Shown: piece by piece, positions 46,476 through 57,965 of the stretch
Layout of the letters: the number at the start of each line of letters is the position of its first letter
How positions within the stretch are numbered: position 1 is the first letter of the stretch
From: Gari tellinella
Taxonomy: Eukaryota > Mollusca > Bivalvia > Cardiida > Psammobiidae
DNA: 64,000 bases
Assembly (NCBI GenBank): GCA_922989275.2
Contig: OV277856.1
Location: forward strand, 82,045,038 to 82,109,037
Reading direction: 5' to 3'
Program-made: the position numbers and the translations under genes
The notes under the pieces: generated by a model
What the model saw: only the letters and a program-made list of their open reading frames with translations
The model's database searches: none
Told to the model about the DNA's origin: nothing

Positions 46476-47315
46476 GTGAGTAGTCTCATATTTCTGTTTA
46501 GTGGGTGGGGTAACACCTGACGTCTTTTTGATTGTACTGTACTCGCCATGCCGTATGCGTATATATTGAATGTGAACAGTTGCACACAGGCGTCCCTAAG
46601 TTAACAAACTATTTGTTAATATTATACCAGATGTTAAATTTACAGTCATGCCTATAGGTGTGTTGTCTCTCTGCCGGTCTGCTGTCTGGTAGTTTCGGAC
46701 AGACCGGTAGTTTCGGACGCTTTACAAATAACATCAACGGACCGGGAACATGACCTGGCCCTTCAACTTGACAGAATCTGCCTAAACTCTGGAAAGAAAG
46801 TCGTTTTGCTTTTTAAAGAATAAAAAAAAGCAAACAGGGATTGACTTTTCTAATAAAGATGCAGCCTACTTTGTCTGACTGGACGCAAAGTCTACAATTT
46901 ATTAAACTCTGTCTATACTCTATTGGACCCTGAATAATTTATTCAAGTATATTTAAAGATATTTAAGCCAGTCCATTCATTGACCCCCCCATTGTTCTCA
47001 CTAGGTGTCAACATACAGGTGTACAGGTTTATAGCTTGAGAAAATTGTTCAGGCAACAGCTCAGCCATCTGAAGCTTTGAATAGAGCCTTAGAGGCCCTT
47101 ACGTAAATAGGTCTCAATAGGTTTTTCAATGGGTTTTAGTAACCAAACTATCAAATATTAGGTGTGGGCCTAACATGAGACGTCTGAATGATTCTTTGCC
47201 TAGACACTAACCGAGTAAGTGCATGTGGGCTCAATGCTTTGACTCAAACTTTCTACGGTGCTTGGTGTTACCACCAAGCTTGGTCATGTGATGTCTTTAA
47301 AGGCAGTGGTTAGCC

Positions 47316-47412
47316 GTACGGAATGGCACGGCTAGCCTACCTTCATAGGGCAAGCTAGACATCCGGATCCGGACAACTTGCCTGTCCTGTGATGGTAGGC
47401 TAGCTGTCCAGA
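47316..47412. repeat. Imperfect hairpin
   Basis: 'ACGGCTAGCCTACCTTCAT' returns as 'ATGGTAGGCTAGCTGTCC', with 'CATCCGGATCCGGAC' at the centre. Possibly a small MITE. Confidence 0.6.
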
Positions 47413-48492
47413 ATAAATTTTCACAGGACATATACAGCTTAAAATGTTAGTAAGTGCTTGAATACATGGCAAATGAGTTAAAACAACTCTAAATTTATGC
47501 ATTCAAATTTAAAAAAAACATTAAGACAATGAGAGCAGAAACTTTGAAAATCACATGTACATAAAGGAATTAATTTTAGAGCGACTTTCGCATACACCTT
47601 TTTAATTGGTGATTGACTTCACTACCCCTACATATCTGAATCTTGTGGCTATAAGGATGCTGGACATTTTGTTGATTTTGTTGTAACTAATGCATGCTAA
47701 TACCAGTTGAAAGTTATAATTAGGGAGTTTAAAGACTTTTCCTCAGTCCATTGATGGACTACCCCCCATTGTTCGCGATAGGCGACAAAAAGCATGACTA
47801 ACAAGCTTTCACCGGGTAAACCAATCTCAGTTGGTGTGAAATTACAGGTAACTAATCTCAAGTTGTCTAGAGAGGCCCTCACATACTCACACTCAGGGTT
47901 TTTTTCAATGGATTTTACTATCCAAACTAACAAATTTAAGGTACGGGCCTCACATGAAAATGATAAAACGCTTGGATGAGTATATCCCTAGACAAGATAG
48001 CAGTAAGGACAAAACTTGCACATGGCTGCATCCTTTGATAGCTTGTTAGGTGTTATGACCAAGAGGTCGTCAGATGATTCAAATGCAATTGATAATAATG
48101 ATTTAGACTAATCATTTGCTGATAGTATTTCAAACGAATCGTACACGTACATGATTATCAAAGCTGGTATTTGTCGCTAGCAGCAAACTGAACGCATAGG
48201 AAGCCATGCAAAATAAAGCTTCATTCTTTACATGGGTAGATCAATGGCATTTGGAGTAATATTTATGATAGCCATTATACTTAAAAAAGTGTAGACCAGA
48301 ATAGTGCTGTGAGTACAGTGAAATTTTATGTTGAAGATATTTTCTCACACACTAAGTGACTCAATCAACAATGGAAAAAATCCAGTATGGAAATCATGTC
48401 CATACGAAACATACAGATATTCAGTCATTAAAACTCGAAGCAGTACTTAACAGATTCGAGATTAAAATGAATGCGAGAGTGGGGTTCTCCAA

Positions 48493-49349
48493 TAGGGCTG
48501 CACCGGTTCAGGTACTTCACAGTTCGGTTCGGGTTTGAGTAAACCCATTCGGTTTTCGAGTACTTCGGTTCGGGTATAGGATAAAGAACTTGATAAGAAC
48601 CTAAAAATAATTCTCATTTACTGGCACATGTCTACCTAGACAGTCCACAATTTTTCGAAAACGCTATCAGTGTCATCCATAATTTTATCATATGTACGAG
48701 AAAGATGTGCATTTCTTTCTACCATTTTAGGACAGATTGTAGCGAATTTAAGACGTGGTTCATCCCAACATTTTTTTTCATTGAAGTTTCGTAACTAGTC
48801 TACGCTTTCAGCCTGTTTTGTTTGGCATTCTGGCTGGTTTTCCTTAAATGTCTCATCAGCCTTCTGTTTATAAGCGCTAAAAAATAACTACTCAGCTCCA
48901 ACTATATTATGATATTACTGAAACGTCATTAATATTTGAGTTGAAAATGCATCGCCATTCGCAGTTTGCGGTCGCTAGGTAATAGACTGGTTACCCTTTT
49001 CCTGATGCTGATTCGGCTTTGGTATCTTTGAAGCCAGACTATCAGTCAGTGCTGGGTTTTCCGGAATTATAAATAGCCGATATATGAAAAGAATGAGACG
49101 GCCGAGAGGCGAGCTATTTAAATTACTGCAAGATAAAAAGGTTAGAACTGTGATTTGACTTTACATTTTGGAACGTCTGACCATCAAAAATATACACGAA
49201 GACTGCACGCTGATTGGTAAATTAGCGGTTTAGTATAATTTACCATACATCAATGCACCAAACCGAAAATTCGCGGTGCCGACCCGAAACTTGAACCGAG
49301 ACAAACGAACTGATAATAACCAAAATTTCGGTGAACCGTTGCAATCCTA
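48493..49349. mobile_element. 857-bp nonautonomous hAT element
   Basis: Inverted ends TAGGGCTGCACCGGTTCA and TGAACCGTTGCAATCCTA (about 14 of 18 matching), with an exact 8-bp target duplication TTCTCCAA (48485-48492 and 49350-49357). The 8-bp duplication and TAGGG-type ends are diagnostic of the hAT superfamily. Subterminal 'TTCGGTTCGGG' words are mirrored by 'CCGACCCGAAAC'. No transposase ORF. Confidence 0.9.
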
Positions 49350-50396
49350 TTCTCCAACAACAGAGGGAAGGATATAAAAACAATGGTGGTTGGGGAAATA
49401 ACCCTTACTGTCTTAATGAATGTAAACTAATTCCCTTATGTGTGCTTTGTTTCTGTTCTCATTTGTTTTTTTGAAATTTAATATATGCATTTAGGGTCGT
49501 TTATCATATATCCAGGCACTAAGCAACGTAATTTAAGCAGTATTTTATTCAGACGAAAATCTATACCGGACGGCTAGCCACTTCCATAATTAAAATGAAA
49601 AAACAATGCCAAACTTTGTATTAAAATTTACATTTACAGTTTTTATGGGATTTTAAGTTGTAGGCAAAGCCTCTAGTGTCCCATATCATGAAAAGGTTTT
49701 CTACCAATGGTAGTCCAATCAGGATTTAAAGGCGTCAACAGATCCTGCAGTTAAACCGTTTCAGGGAGTTCATTCCAATTATTTATGTTACGGAATTACA
49801 GATGGAGTAAAAGTTCTTTCTCAGAAAGATTCCTTTGGAGAGTAGGTTTTTATAAAGTTTCAAAGAGTGTCACTGTTCACATGTATGATAGTATGGCTAT
49901 TTTCTTTTTGGAAAATTCTTTCTGGTTTAACAGCTGAACTGTCTTGAAAAAGCTTACATGTGTTGATTAAATCTACTCGTAACCTTCAGTCTTCCAAGGA
50001 ATACATTTTCAATTTGTCCAATCGTTGCATGTGATTCATATTCCTAAGATGGTTCATGTTAAGTATTTTAGACTGTTGAAACCACATCAATTGATGACAT
50101 CACAATGACTGTCATCATTAAAAGCTGTGTAAATAACACATGCTTAGAAACCATGATGCCAAACAAAGGTCACATGGTAGCAACCCTCAGGTATAAAAGT
50201 GAGATTCCACAATGGTTCATCTGATCATTCTGATGAGTCCAAACAAGGACAAAACTAGTCAATGATATGTGACACCAAAGTAATATTCCAGCCGCGTTTT
50301 CTCTTGTCAGTCTTCCAAATTTTTGTATTTTAGACTTTTCATCACAGGGTATAGGTTTATTATCACTTGTACAGCCTTGCTGCACAAGCATGCTTT

Positions 50397-50460
50397 CATG
50401 GCAGTGTGGTAAAGTGCATGATTGCGAACCTGGCCACCAGGGTTTGATCCCGGGTACAGT
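50397..50460 (+). mobile_element. tRNA-like SINE head
   Basis: 'AGTGTGGTAAAGTGC' (A-box-like) and 'GGGTTTGATCCCGGG' (B-box) at tRNA spacing. No clear anticodon stem or closed acceptor stem. Confidence 0.6.
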
Positions 50461-50839
50461 GTTGTACCTAGGTCCAAAATGTTGTGGGACACTGTGTCCC
50501 CATGTCAAAATTTCAGGGGGACATTTGATATTTTCGGGGGACACACTTAAAGCCCTTCAAAAACATGATACACCTACCTTTTAATTAGAATTACAGTTTA
50601 CAATCTCTAGCTCGATATAAGGCTTTTATACGACTGTAAAGCTGGCTTTCGTATTTTTTTAAATATGTGGTAGCGATCGTCTTGGTACAGACGAAGTTTG
50701 AAGAGTTTCCTCAACACTTTGTTTACTCGAATCATCGTCTGCTAGTTCTATTTCAATCAGAAAATCTGTCAAGCGTGTCTGTTTCAACACCATCAAAATA
50801 CGGAACAGACTGGTTTTATTACATATCCATTGTATATTA

Positions 50840-51574
50840 AGACGAAAAAGAAACGCAGGGTACATAAAACATTCAATATTTTTTTTATTACTTGGCCTAA
50901 ATTTATGAAAATCCTTATATTGAACATCTTGGCTAATGTCCACCATTTCCGGTGGATAGAATTACGCAATCTCGTTAAAGTTTGCCGTACGCGGGGAATG
51001 TGCGAAAATGCAAAATACCCGTGTAAAATTTTGATGTTGAGATATACACTTGTCAAAATCAGTCAATGGTGTACGTTTGCAGTTGACACATTAATTTACG
51101 GATTTAAAAACTCCTTTCAACATCTTCGAAGTATGGTACGCTTAATGAAAGTTCAGAGGGGGCAAGCTGCTGCACCACTATTGGTACGTCGAGGCTATAT
51201 AACCACAGGCTGTTGCTCAGTTCAGTGTGCATTTCTCGACTATAGAATGTCTTGTCAGACGCATGCGAGAGACGGAAAGCCTTGCAGACGGACCACGAGC
51301 GGACCATGCCGACACTTTACAGAACTGGTTACGCGTCAACGGTCTGCGAGCCTGACTTCTTTACGTTGGTTTGCCGCTCAGCGTCGTGCACGCCGTAGCG
51401 GTGGTAAGCGGCACATTCGCCCAACATCTTTCCACTGATGTAGTGGAGACAGGTTCTCTGTCAATATGTTCAATAATGATAAGTTGTCAACATAAAATAA
51501 TCGTTCTGAATATTCAATTAAATGATACCATTTAAAACTACCTTGAATTGTTACCCTGCGTTTCTTTTTCGTCT
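50840..51574 (+). mobile_element. 735-bp TIR element, probably Tc1/mariner relic
   Basis: Ends AGACGAAAAAGAAACGCAGG (+GTA) and its reverse complement, 23 bp matching exactly, bounded by TA on both sides; GTATAT also flanks both TAs. A 202-codon plus-strand frame (50830-51438) crosses the left end and covers most of the inside. A neighbouring frame near 51300 reads 'TLQNWLRVNGLRA', then a stop, then 'LLYVGLPLSVVHA', which resembles the DNA-binding to catalytic linker of Tc1-like transposases ('LRNRLRxxGLRARRP'). The catalytic triad is absent, so the element is internally deleted. Confidence 0.7.
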
Positions 51575-52235
51575 TAGTATATATGCCGACATTCTTAACG
51601 CACAATTATATGTTTACAGTCTATTTTCAATACACTTAGATTAATCTCCCTTTGTGATCTCACTATTATCCGGATTGGAGCAGAAATTAGTGGAATTTGC
51701 TGAAAATGTGATTTTTTTCTTGGCGCACTCAGATGGTCCATAGCTCGCTCGTCTTCTTGCGTCAGGCAAATGTTTAAGGAAATCATGAAAATAATGTGGG
51801 ATTCCCGCGGGTCGGAGAGGGTATGTTTCTAAGCTCACACGGTTACAAAATATTCACTCAAGCCTTCCTCAGCAGAGCTGCCTTTTGACTATTCATCATA
51901 GACAATCCATTTCATGTTTCTACTACATGCTTTAGTTGGTCCAAATAATGAGGACACATGATGCATCTTAGCATCTAGCGTCCAAATTCACTTTCCCAAA
52001 GTCCAATAGCACTGTAATGGATATCGCATTAACACTAACAAGGTCAGTCACACAAACTAAAGTTCTTAATGAAAAGAATAAAAATATAAACAATACCAAA
52101 AATAACAACTGACTGGGAGTCAGCTAGCCGATTTTTCTTCAAAACCGGAAACAGAAATTGGTATTATTGATTTATACACGAGTTGACCTTTGTTCTAAAA
52201 ACACAAGTCGGTTACAGAAAAACGATTTCAGGAAC

Positions 52236-52381
52236 CCAGGGATAAAAAATTCTGAAATTTGTTACTCATCCTGCATAAAAGACAATGAAGGCGATCCAAA
52301 AAATACACTGCCCTGCACATTAGACAAAGAAGGGGAAAAAGCATGCAGGACGGGTGGACGAGTGGAATTTTTTACCCCTGG
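52236..52381. mobile_element. 146-bp MITE with CCAGGGRTAAAAAATTC ends
   Basis: Inverted ends CCAGGGATAAAAAATTC and GAATTTTTTACCCCTGG (one mismatch), flanked by AAC on each side (52233-52235, 52382-52384). Confidence 0.8.
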
Positions 52382-53696
52382 AACCCTTTGATCGAGGTCT
52401 TTACTGTTTGCCTTTGAAAAGTGTACTCTTCACAGGTTAGTGTTTGTAAAGGTGAAATATTTGTCAACCAAAATCTGCATATCCTGATAGTATCCTTTCT
52501 TTGTTGAACTGTCAACTTGTATTTGACTAGCATTAACACTGCTCATCATCATCCAGTTTAGTTTAACAAGGCCATTGATTAATCCTTCTTATAAGGGGAG
52601 GACTGGCTGTCCAGCTTGGAACAAAGTCTCCCTCTCCAAGCTTGGTCACAATGGTGGTTCTGTGGGTTGGTGTTTTTCCAAACACTAGCACTCCAAATGG
52701 TATATATAAGAAATCAGGTTAGCTGTGGACAACATGTCATAGCGAGTTTCTTAATTTATTCAGCCCTGGAACTTCAAATTGAAAATTCCAGTCTTCAATT
52801 AAATCTAGTCCATTATTGACAAACACTGTACACCCTTATAAGAGGACTTCAGTAGGAGCCCTCTGATTAGGGTCTACACTGTTTGCATAGATACGCTGTT
52901 TATTAATGACAAATATATATACAGGTCTCTAGGATTTTATAAAATGAGTGAAATACTGTAAAAATATTTTAAAGACTTGTGAACAATAACAGATCATGAC
53001 AGGTAGAAAGATGGTGTCATTGTAAGCTGTTGAAAGTATATTGCTGACGGCAGTGACAGCATAGAGATGTCAGTTTGTACCAGTGAGGTATCAGCTTGTC
53101 AGTTTTGCCATGGGCTAAAAAGATCAGTCATACAGAACTGATATATGCTACAGCCAAACTTGTATGAAACGGATGCTAAAGAAACACAGTCAGGACTCAA
53201 TTAAAACAGTTGATTGCTTAATGCTGGACAAAGATATAGCAGAAAGCTCCTATACCAGTTTTCTGTGCTACCTTTGTTGTGCATTAAGAAGTAATTTGTA
53301 TTTTAGAGTTATATAACACTGTGTTGACTGCTTAAAACAGGTTTGACTGTGCTGGTGTTTTTTTTGGGGGGGGGGGGGGGCATTATTAGGCCATTTTCCT
53401 AAATAATGTGTCGCTGTCAAATTTCATGTGATCCAATCATTGCTACAGTCAAGCGTGTACAGTAAACCCCCTCTATTACCACCTAAAGTTCTGTTTATTA
53501 TTTTATTTTTAAGGCAGGTTGCTGCTTAAAGCAAGGTGAACATAAAACAGAAAGCTGTTTTACATTTACCTAGCTCTAAGCAGCCACCTGTCTTTCAAAC
53601 CAACAATTAGTCTAACTTTTAGTGGTTATAGTAGAGAGGTTTTGCTGTATGAAGCAATCATTGAATGTAGAAACCTGATGATATTTAAAGACATAT

Positions 53697-54449
53697 GACC
53701 ACTTAATGTTGGACAATAGTCAATAGTAAGAACGTTCCATTAGGAGATTTTCTGCTTTTTGTCCTGCATTTACTGCCACCTGTCCTTAAGCCTACAAATA
53801 TACAGTTGAAACCTCGATACTACGAACTCGCTTAAATCAATCTTACCAGTATTTCGTAAGTTGAATTTTGATAAGTCGAACTCGTTTAAGTCGAACATAC
53901 CCGTATTTCAAAGTTAAAACATGGTTTAACCACGTTTTAACTTTGAAATATGGGTATATTCGAACAAACACGAGTTCGTAGAATCGAGTTTTTACTGTAT
54001 CTTTTGTAGCTTAACCCATTACTCCAAAGATACACTTTCACACATTAACCTTTCCTCCAATGAATTTTTTTTTATTATATTAATAGTTATGATGACTGTC
54101 ATGATGATGACTGAACCGTAAAAAATATTTTCTATATTCTAGCATATAGAAGCTTATAGCAGGCTGAAAATAAAGCAGAACTTGCCTTAAGGAGCATCTT
54201 GCTTTACTTTCAACCTGCTTTCTTTAAGTGGTCATCTGTCTTCAAAACTCAAAACATGCCATAGGGTAAAGGGTTAAGCATTATAACAAGTTTGTAACAA
54301 CTAGACAGATGAGCTCGTTTTGGGGCTAACTGGGGTCTAAAGGATTAAAGATGGAAGAGTCCTAGCCATCAAAGGTTTCAGGGAATAATGAGTTTATGTT
54401 AGTATGTTTTCTTTCTTAGATGCCCCATGGTGCGGACATTGTAAAGCAT
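53697..54449 (+). pseudogene. Tandem duplicate with truncated PDI active-site exon
   Basis: 753-bp upstream copy of 54450-55202. Only four substitutions were seen by eye. At its right end it contains the intron acceptor and the first 30 bp of PDI exon 2 (54420-54449, coding APWCGHCKA), then jumps back to intron sequence at 'GCAT|GACC'. It has no consensus donor at the junction, so it should be skipped or give an aberrant transcript. Both copies contain an E palindrome (53801-53999; 54554-54752) and a B hairpin (54158-54232; 54911-54985). Confidence 0.93.
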
Positions 54450-55202
54450 GACCACTTAATGTTGGACAATAGTCAATAGTAAGAACGTTCCATTAGGAGA
54501 TTTTCTGCTTTTTGTCCTGCATTTACTGCCACCTGTCCTTAAGCCTACAAATATACAGTTGAAACCTCGATACTACGAACTCGCTTAAATCAATCTTACC
54601 AGTATTTCGTAAGTTGAAATTTGATAAGTCGAACTCGTTTAAGTCGAACATACCCGTATTTCAAAGTTAAAACATGGTTTAACCACGTTTTAACTTTGAA
54701 ATATGGGTATATTCGAACAAACACGAGTTCGTAGAATAGAGTTTTTACTGTATCTTTTGTAGCTTAACCCATTACTCCAAAGATACACTTTCACACATTA
54801 ACCTTTCCTCCAATGAATTTTTTTTTATTATATTAATAGTTATGATGACTGTCATGATGATGACTGAACCGTAAAAAATATTTTCTATATTCTAGCATAT
54901 AGAAGCTTATAGCAGGCTGAAAATAAAGCAGAACATGCCTTAAGGAGCATCTTGCTTTACTTTCAACCTGCTTTCTTTAAGTGGTCATCTGTCTTCAATA
55001 CTCAAAACATGCCATAGGGTAAAGGGTTAAGCATTATAACAAGTTTGTAACAACTAGACAGATGAGCTCGTTTTGGGGCTAACTGGGGTCTAAAGGATTA
55101 AAGATGGAAGAGTCCTAGCCATCAAAGGTTTCAGGGAATAATGAGTTTATGTTAGTATGTTTTCTTTCTTAGATGCCCCATGGTGCGGACATTGTAAAGC
55201 AT
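54450..55202 (+). repeat. Tandem duplicate, copy joined to intact exon 2
   Basis: Second 753-bp copy. Its right end runs into the intact exon 2. No length difference from copy 1. Confidence 0.95.
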
Positions 55203-55370
55203 TAGTCCCAGAGTATGAAGGTGCTGCCAAACAGCTGGCTGATGATAACTCAGAAATACGTCTCGCCAAGATGGACGCCACCCAGAACGAGAAATCGGCT
55301 AAAGAGTTTAAAGTTCAGGGTTACCCAACTATCAAGTTCTTCAAGGATGGGAAAGCCATGGACTACTCAG
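55173..55370 (+). CDS. P4HB: Protein disulfide isomerase, exon 2 (CGHC active site)
   Basis: Acceptor TTTCTTTCTTAG ends at 55172; donor after TCAG at 55371 (GTAAGC); starts and ends in phase 1. Encodes (Y)[19 protein letters not shown], then '[20 protein letters not shown]', the cis-proline word 'YPTIKFF' and '[10 protein letters not shown]'. The CGHC redox motif and cis-Pro define a catalytic PDI a-domain. Confidence 0.97.
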
Positions 55371-55412
55371 GTAAGCTTGTTTGAACTCGGTCAATATAAA
55401 CATTAAACAGAT

Positions 55413-55566
55413 ATGATTCCATGCTTATAAAGCGTTTGAGTTGAGTCTCAAATCATTCTCAAGCATTTGATTGGTCAGATTTGAGCATCAGCTCAAATCT
55501 GACCAGTCAAATGCTTGAGAACATACTCCGACCCGACTCAAATGCCTTATAAGCGCTGGGCCTGGT
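55413..55566. mobile_element. Palindromic MITE family D in PDI intron 2
   Basis: 'CTTATAAAGCGTTTGAGTTG' to 'CGACTCAAATGCCTTATAAG', with the core 'GATTTGAGCATCAGCTCAAATC'-type turn (arms GATTTGAGC and GCTCAAATC). Starts about 40 bp after exon 2. Confidence 0.88.
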
Positions 55567-55770
55567 AATTTATCATCATTATTAAATTTTTCTTAAACCA
55601 AATTTCTGCATCTAATATCGATCAGATGTAAATATCTAATTTGATTTTCGAGACCAACTATTTTTGTGCTGATTTGACATATGAGATTGTCCGTCTCTTG
55701 TCCATAAAATGGTTACTACTGACACACTTTTACCTAAAATATCAACACAGTTTATGTATTTTTATTCTAG

Positions 55771-55904
55771 CTGGAAGAACAGCATCTGACTTTGTGAACT
55801 GGCTGAAGAAGAAGACCGGCCCACCAGCCAAGACGGTCTCAGATGTCGAAACAGTCACTGCTGCCATTGAGAAGGACGAAGTTATTGTCATGGGATTCTT
55901 CCAG
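55771..55904 (+). CDS. P4HB: Protein disulfide isomerase, exon 3
   Basis: Acceptor TTTTTATTCTAG; donor CCAG|GTAAAT; phase 1 in, phase 0 out. The peptide (A)GRTASDFVNWLKKKTGPPA ends the a-domain ('WLKKKTGPP' is typical of PDIA1). 'VETVTAAIEKDEVIVMGFFQ' opens the non-catalytic b-domain. Confidence 0.96.
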
Positions 55905-56109
55905 GTAAATATGAGATAACGAGAAAAGATAACATTGTTTGAAATGGTTTCACACTTCTCCTGCTATAAACAAATAGATCTGGTGCCGTGGATATAGCTT
56001 TGTTGAAAGAAGACTTTACTTATTGGCTCCAGTTAATTTATCATAGAATTAAGCAGACTGGCTACAGAAAGTAAGGACTGCATGTTCCCTTGTCTTGGTT
56101 CTAGTTTTA

Positions 56110-56785
56110 CCCCCACCACTAGTGGTGGGGGCTATATAGGAAAAGCCTTGTCTGTCCTTCAGTCGCTCGGTCCGTCCGTTGGTCCGTCCGTCGCGTTTTT
56201 CCGGGACATTTGCCTTTTTCTTGAAAACTGTTTATGATACCATCTTCAAACTTGGTATACATTATCAATGTTATTTGGGGACACTCATTAACAGGTTTCT
56301 TCCTCTTGCACACAATTTGACAGAATTATGCCCCTTTATAACTTGAAATTTTGTTCCTTAATATGCATTTATTCTTTGGACATGTCATTTTCTTGAAAAC
56401 TATTTATGCCATTGTCTTCAAACTTAATACACATTATAAATGTGATATTTACAGACTCTACTTGAAGTTACATAACTCTTGCCAACAAATGACAGAATTA
56501 TGCCCCTTTTTAACTTGAAATCTTGTTCTATTTTCTTGGAACATGCCATTTTCTTGAAAACTGTTCATGATATTGTCTTCAAACGTGGTACACATTAGTA
56601 GTGTTGTATTGTGAGACTTTTCTTCAAGAGTGACAACTCTTGCATTAAATTTGACAGAATTATGCCCCTTTTCAACTTGAAATTTAGTTCCTTATTTTGC
56701 ATGTATTATTCTACATGTCATTGTGCTGTTTGTGACAGGTCAGTTTGGAGTGGGAGTATCAATCACCTTTAGTGATAGCTCTAGT
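56110..56785 (+). mobile_element. Repeat-core element with CCCCACCACTAGTGGTGGGG hairpin
   Basis: Opens with a perfect palindrome (CCCCACCACTAGTGGTGGGG), then GGTCCGTCCGTTGGTCCG, then about three units of about 190 bp ('TTTTCTTGAAAACTGTTTAT', 'GACAGAATTATGCCCC'). Ends near 'AGTGATAGCTCTAGTTG'. No ORF. Confidence 0.75.
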
Positions 56786-56810
56786 TGATGTTAACCCTAC
56801 TTTACCCATT

Positions 56811-56880
56811 TGCAAACAGTGTAGACCAGATCAAAGGGCTCTTTAAGGAGCCTCCCTGATCTGGTCTACACTGTTTGCTA
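56811..56880. repeat. Palindrome family G
   Basis: 'GCAAACAGTGTAGACCAGAT' returns as 'ATCTGGTCTACACTGTTTGC', around CTCTTTAAGGAG. Related hairpins: 25033-25100, 33965-34030, 52818-52888, 63108-63155. Confidence 0.93.
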
Positions 56881-57965
56881 TTATTTTGAATATTTTTGGC
56901 ACCAACAGTGATGATTTTGGGACAAATCTATCAGTTGGCAATAGGGACTGGTCATCATTTTGAAAATGGAAGTCCATTCAATGAAGTCAACACTGTTAGG
57001 GTATAATAGTATAGGAAAGTTCTTAACTACAGAGTGAGTCTGAACCTCAGTGTTTGCTATTACAGTAGAACCTCTGTATTACGACCATTTAATTGTGTCA
57101 AGTATTAGTCATTTAAGGGTGTATCCATGTCATGACTTTGGAAATTTTTCAAAGTATATGAAAACACTCTATGATGATTTTGTATTGAAGAGCTATTTAA
57201 GATGAATGAAAAAATAGAAAAAGTGTACATTTTGGTGAACAACAGTTGGCTCTACCGCCATGTAGAATTTACCCCACCCACTTCCTCTTATTTTGTCCTT
57301 TTCAAACAGCCCGCTTCAATAAAATCCATTTTAAATGAAAACAAATATGATAAAAAAATTTGTTATTTATTTCCTATCTATGGTAGTATTTCTTCATACA
57401 AAAACAAATCTAAGAAAAAAAAGGCACCCAATGTGAAATTTATAAAGCTCTAAATAGCATCGATATGGTACTTTTTTGTCAATTTTGTAAGGGGAGATAA
57501 CTCTTTTTACTTTAATAACTCAAAATTTTCGACACTGACCTTTCAATTTCTTTTCATATTTTGAACTGCCTTAGCATGGGCTTTCATCTGGTAGAATATA
57601 AAAAAAGTTAAATACTAGAACTATTTCATTTTCAAACTTTTTTATTTTTTTTCATAAAATAAAAAATCTAATAAAATCATGCCCTATACAAAGCATATTT
57701 TTGATATTCAAGGATCCATATTGTTAAAACTGGTGCCTGCTTTGCCTAAATTTGGTTTCTATATGTGAAAATACCACCATAGACATGAAATAAATAATGA
57801 AAACCCAAATTATCATGTTTGTTTTGTTTTGAAATAAATTTTACTGAAGCTTGTACTCTGAATGGGTAAAATTTGAAGAAAAAAAACGTCCAAAATGACA
57901 TACCTTTTTCAAATCCCTGTAGCTCAAAAACAAGGACACCACCATATATATTTTTTTCCATTTTT

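Larger units (their letters stand above)
46476..55172 (+). other. PDI intron 1 (8.7 kb)
   Basis: Noncoding apart from repeat relics. Contents are a hairpin at 47316-47412, an hAT-like element at 48493-49349, a tRNA-like head at 50397-50460, a TIR element at 50840-51574, a small MITE at 52236-52381, a poly-G tract at 53365-53380 and a 753-bp tandem duplication. Most of the rest is unremarkable AT-rich DNA. Confidence 0.85.
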
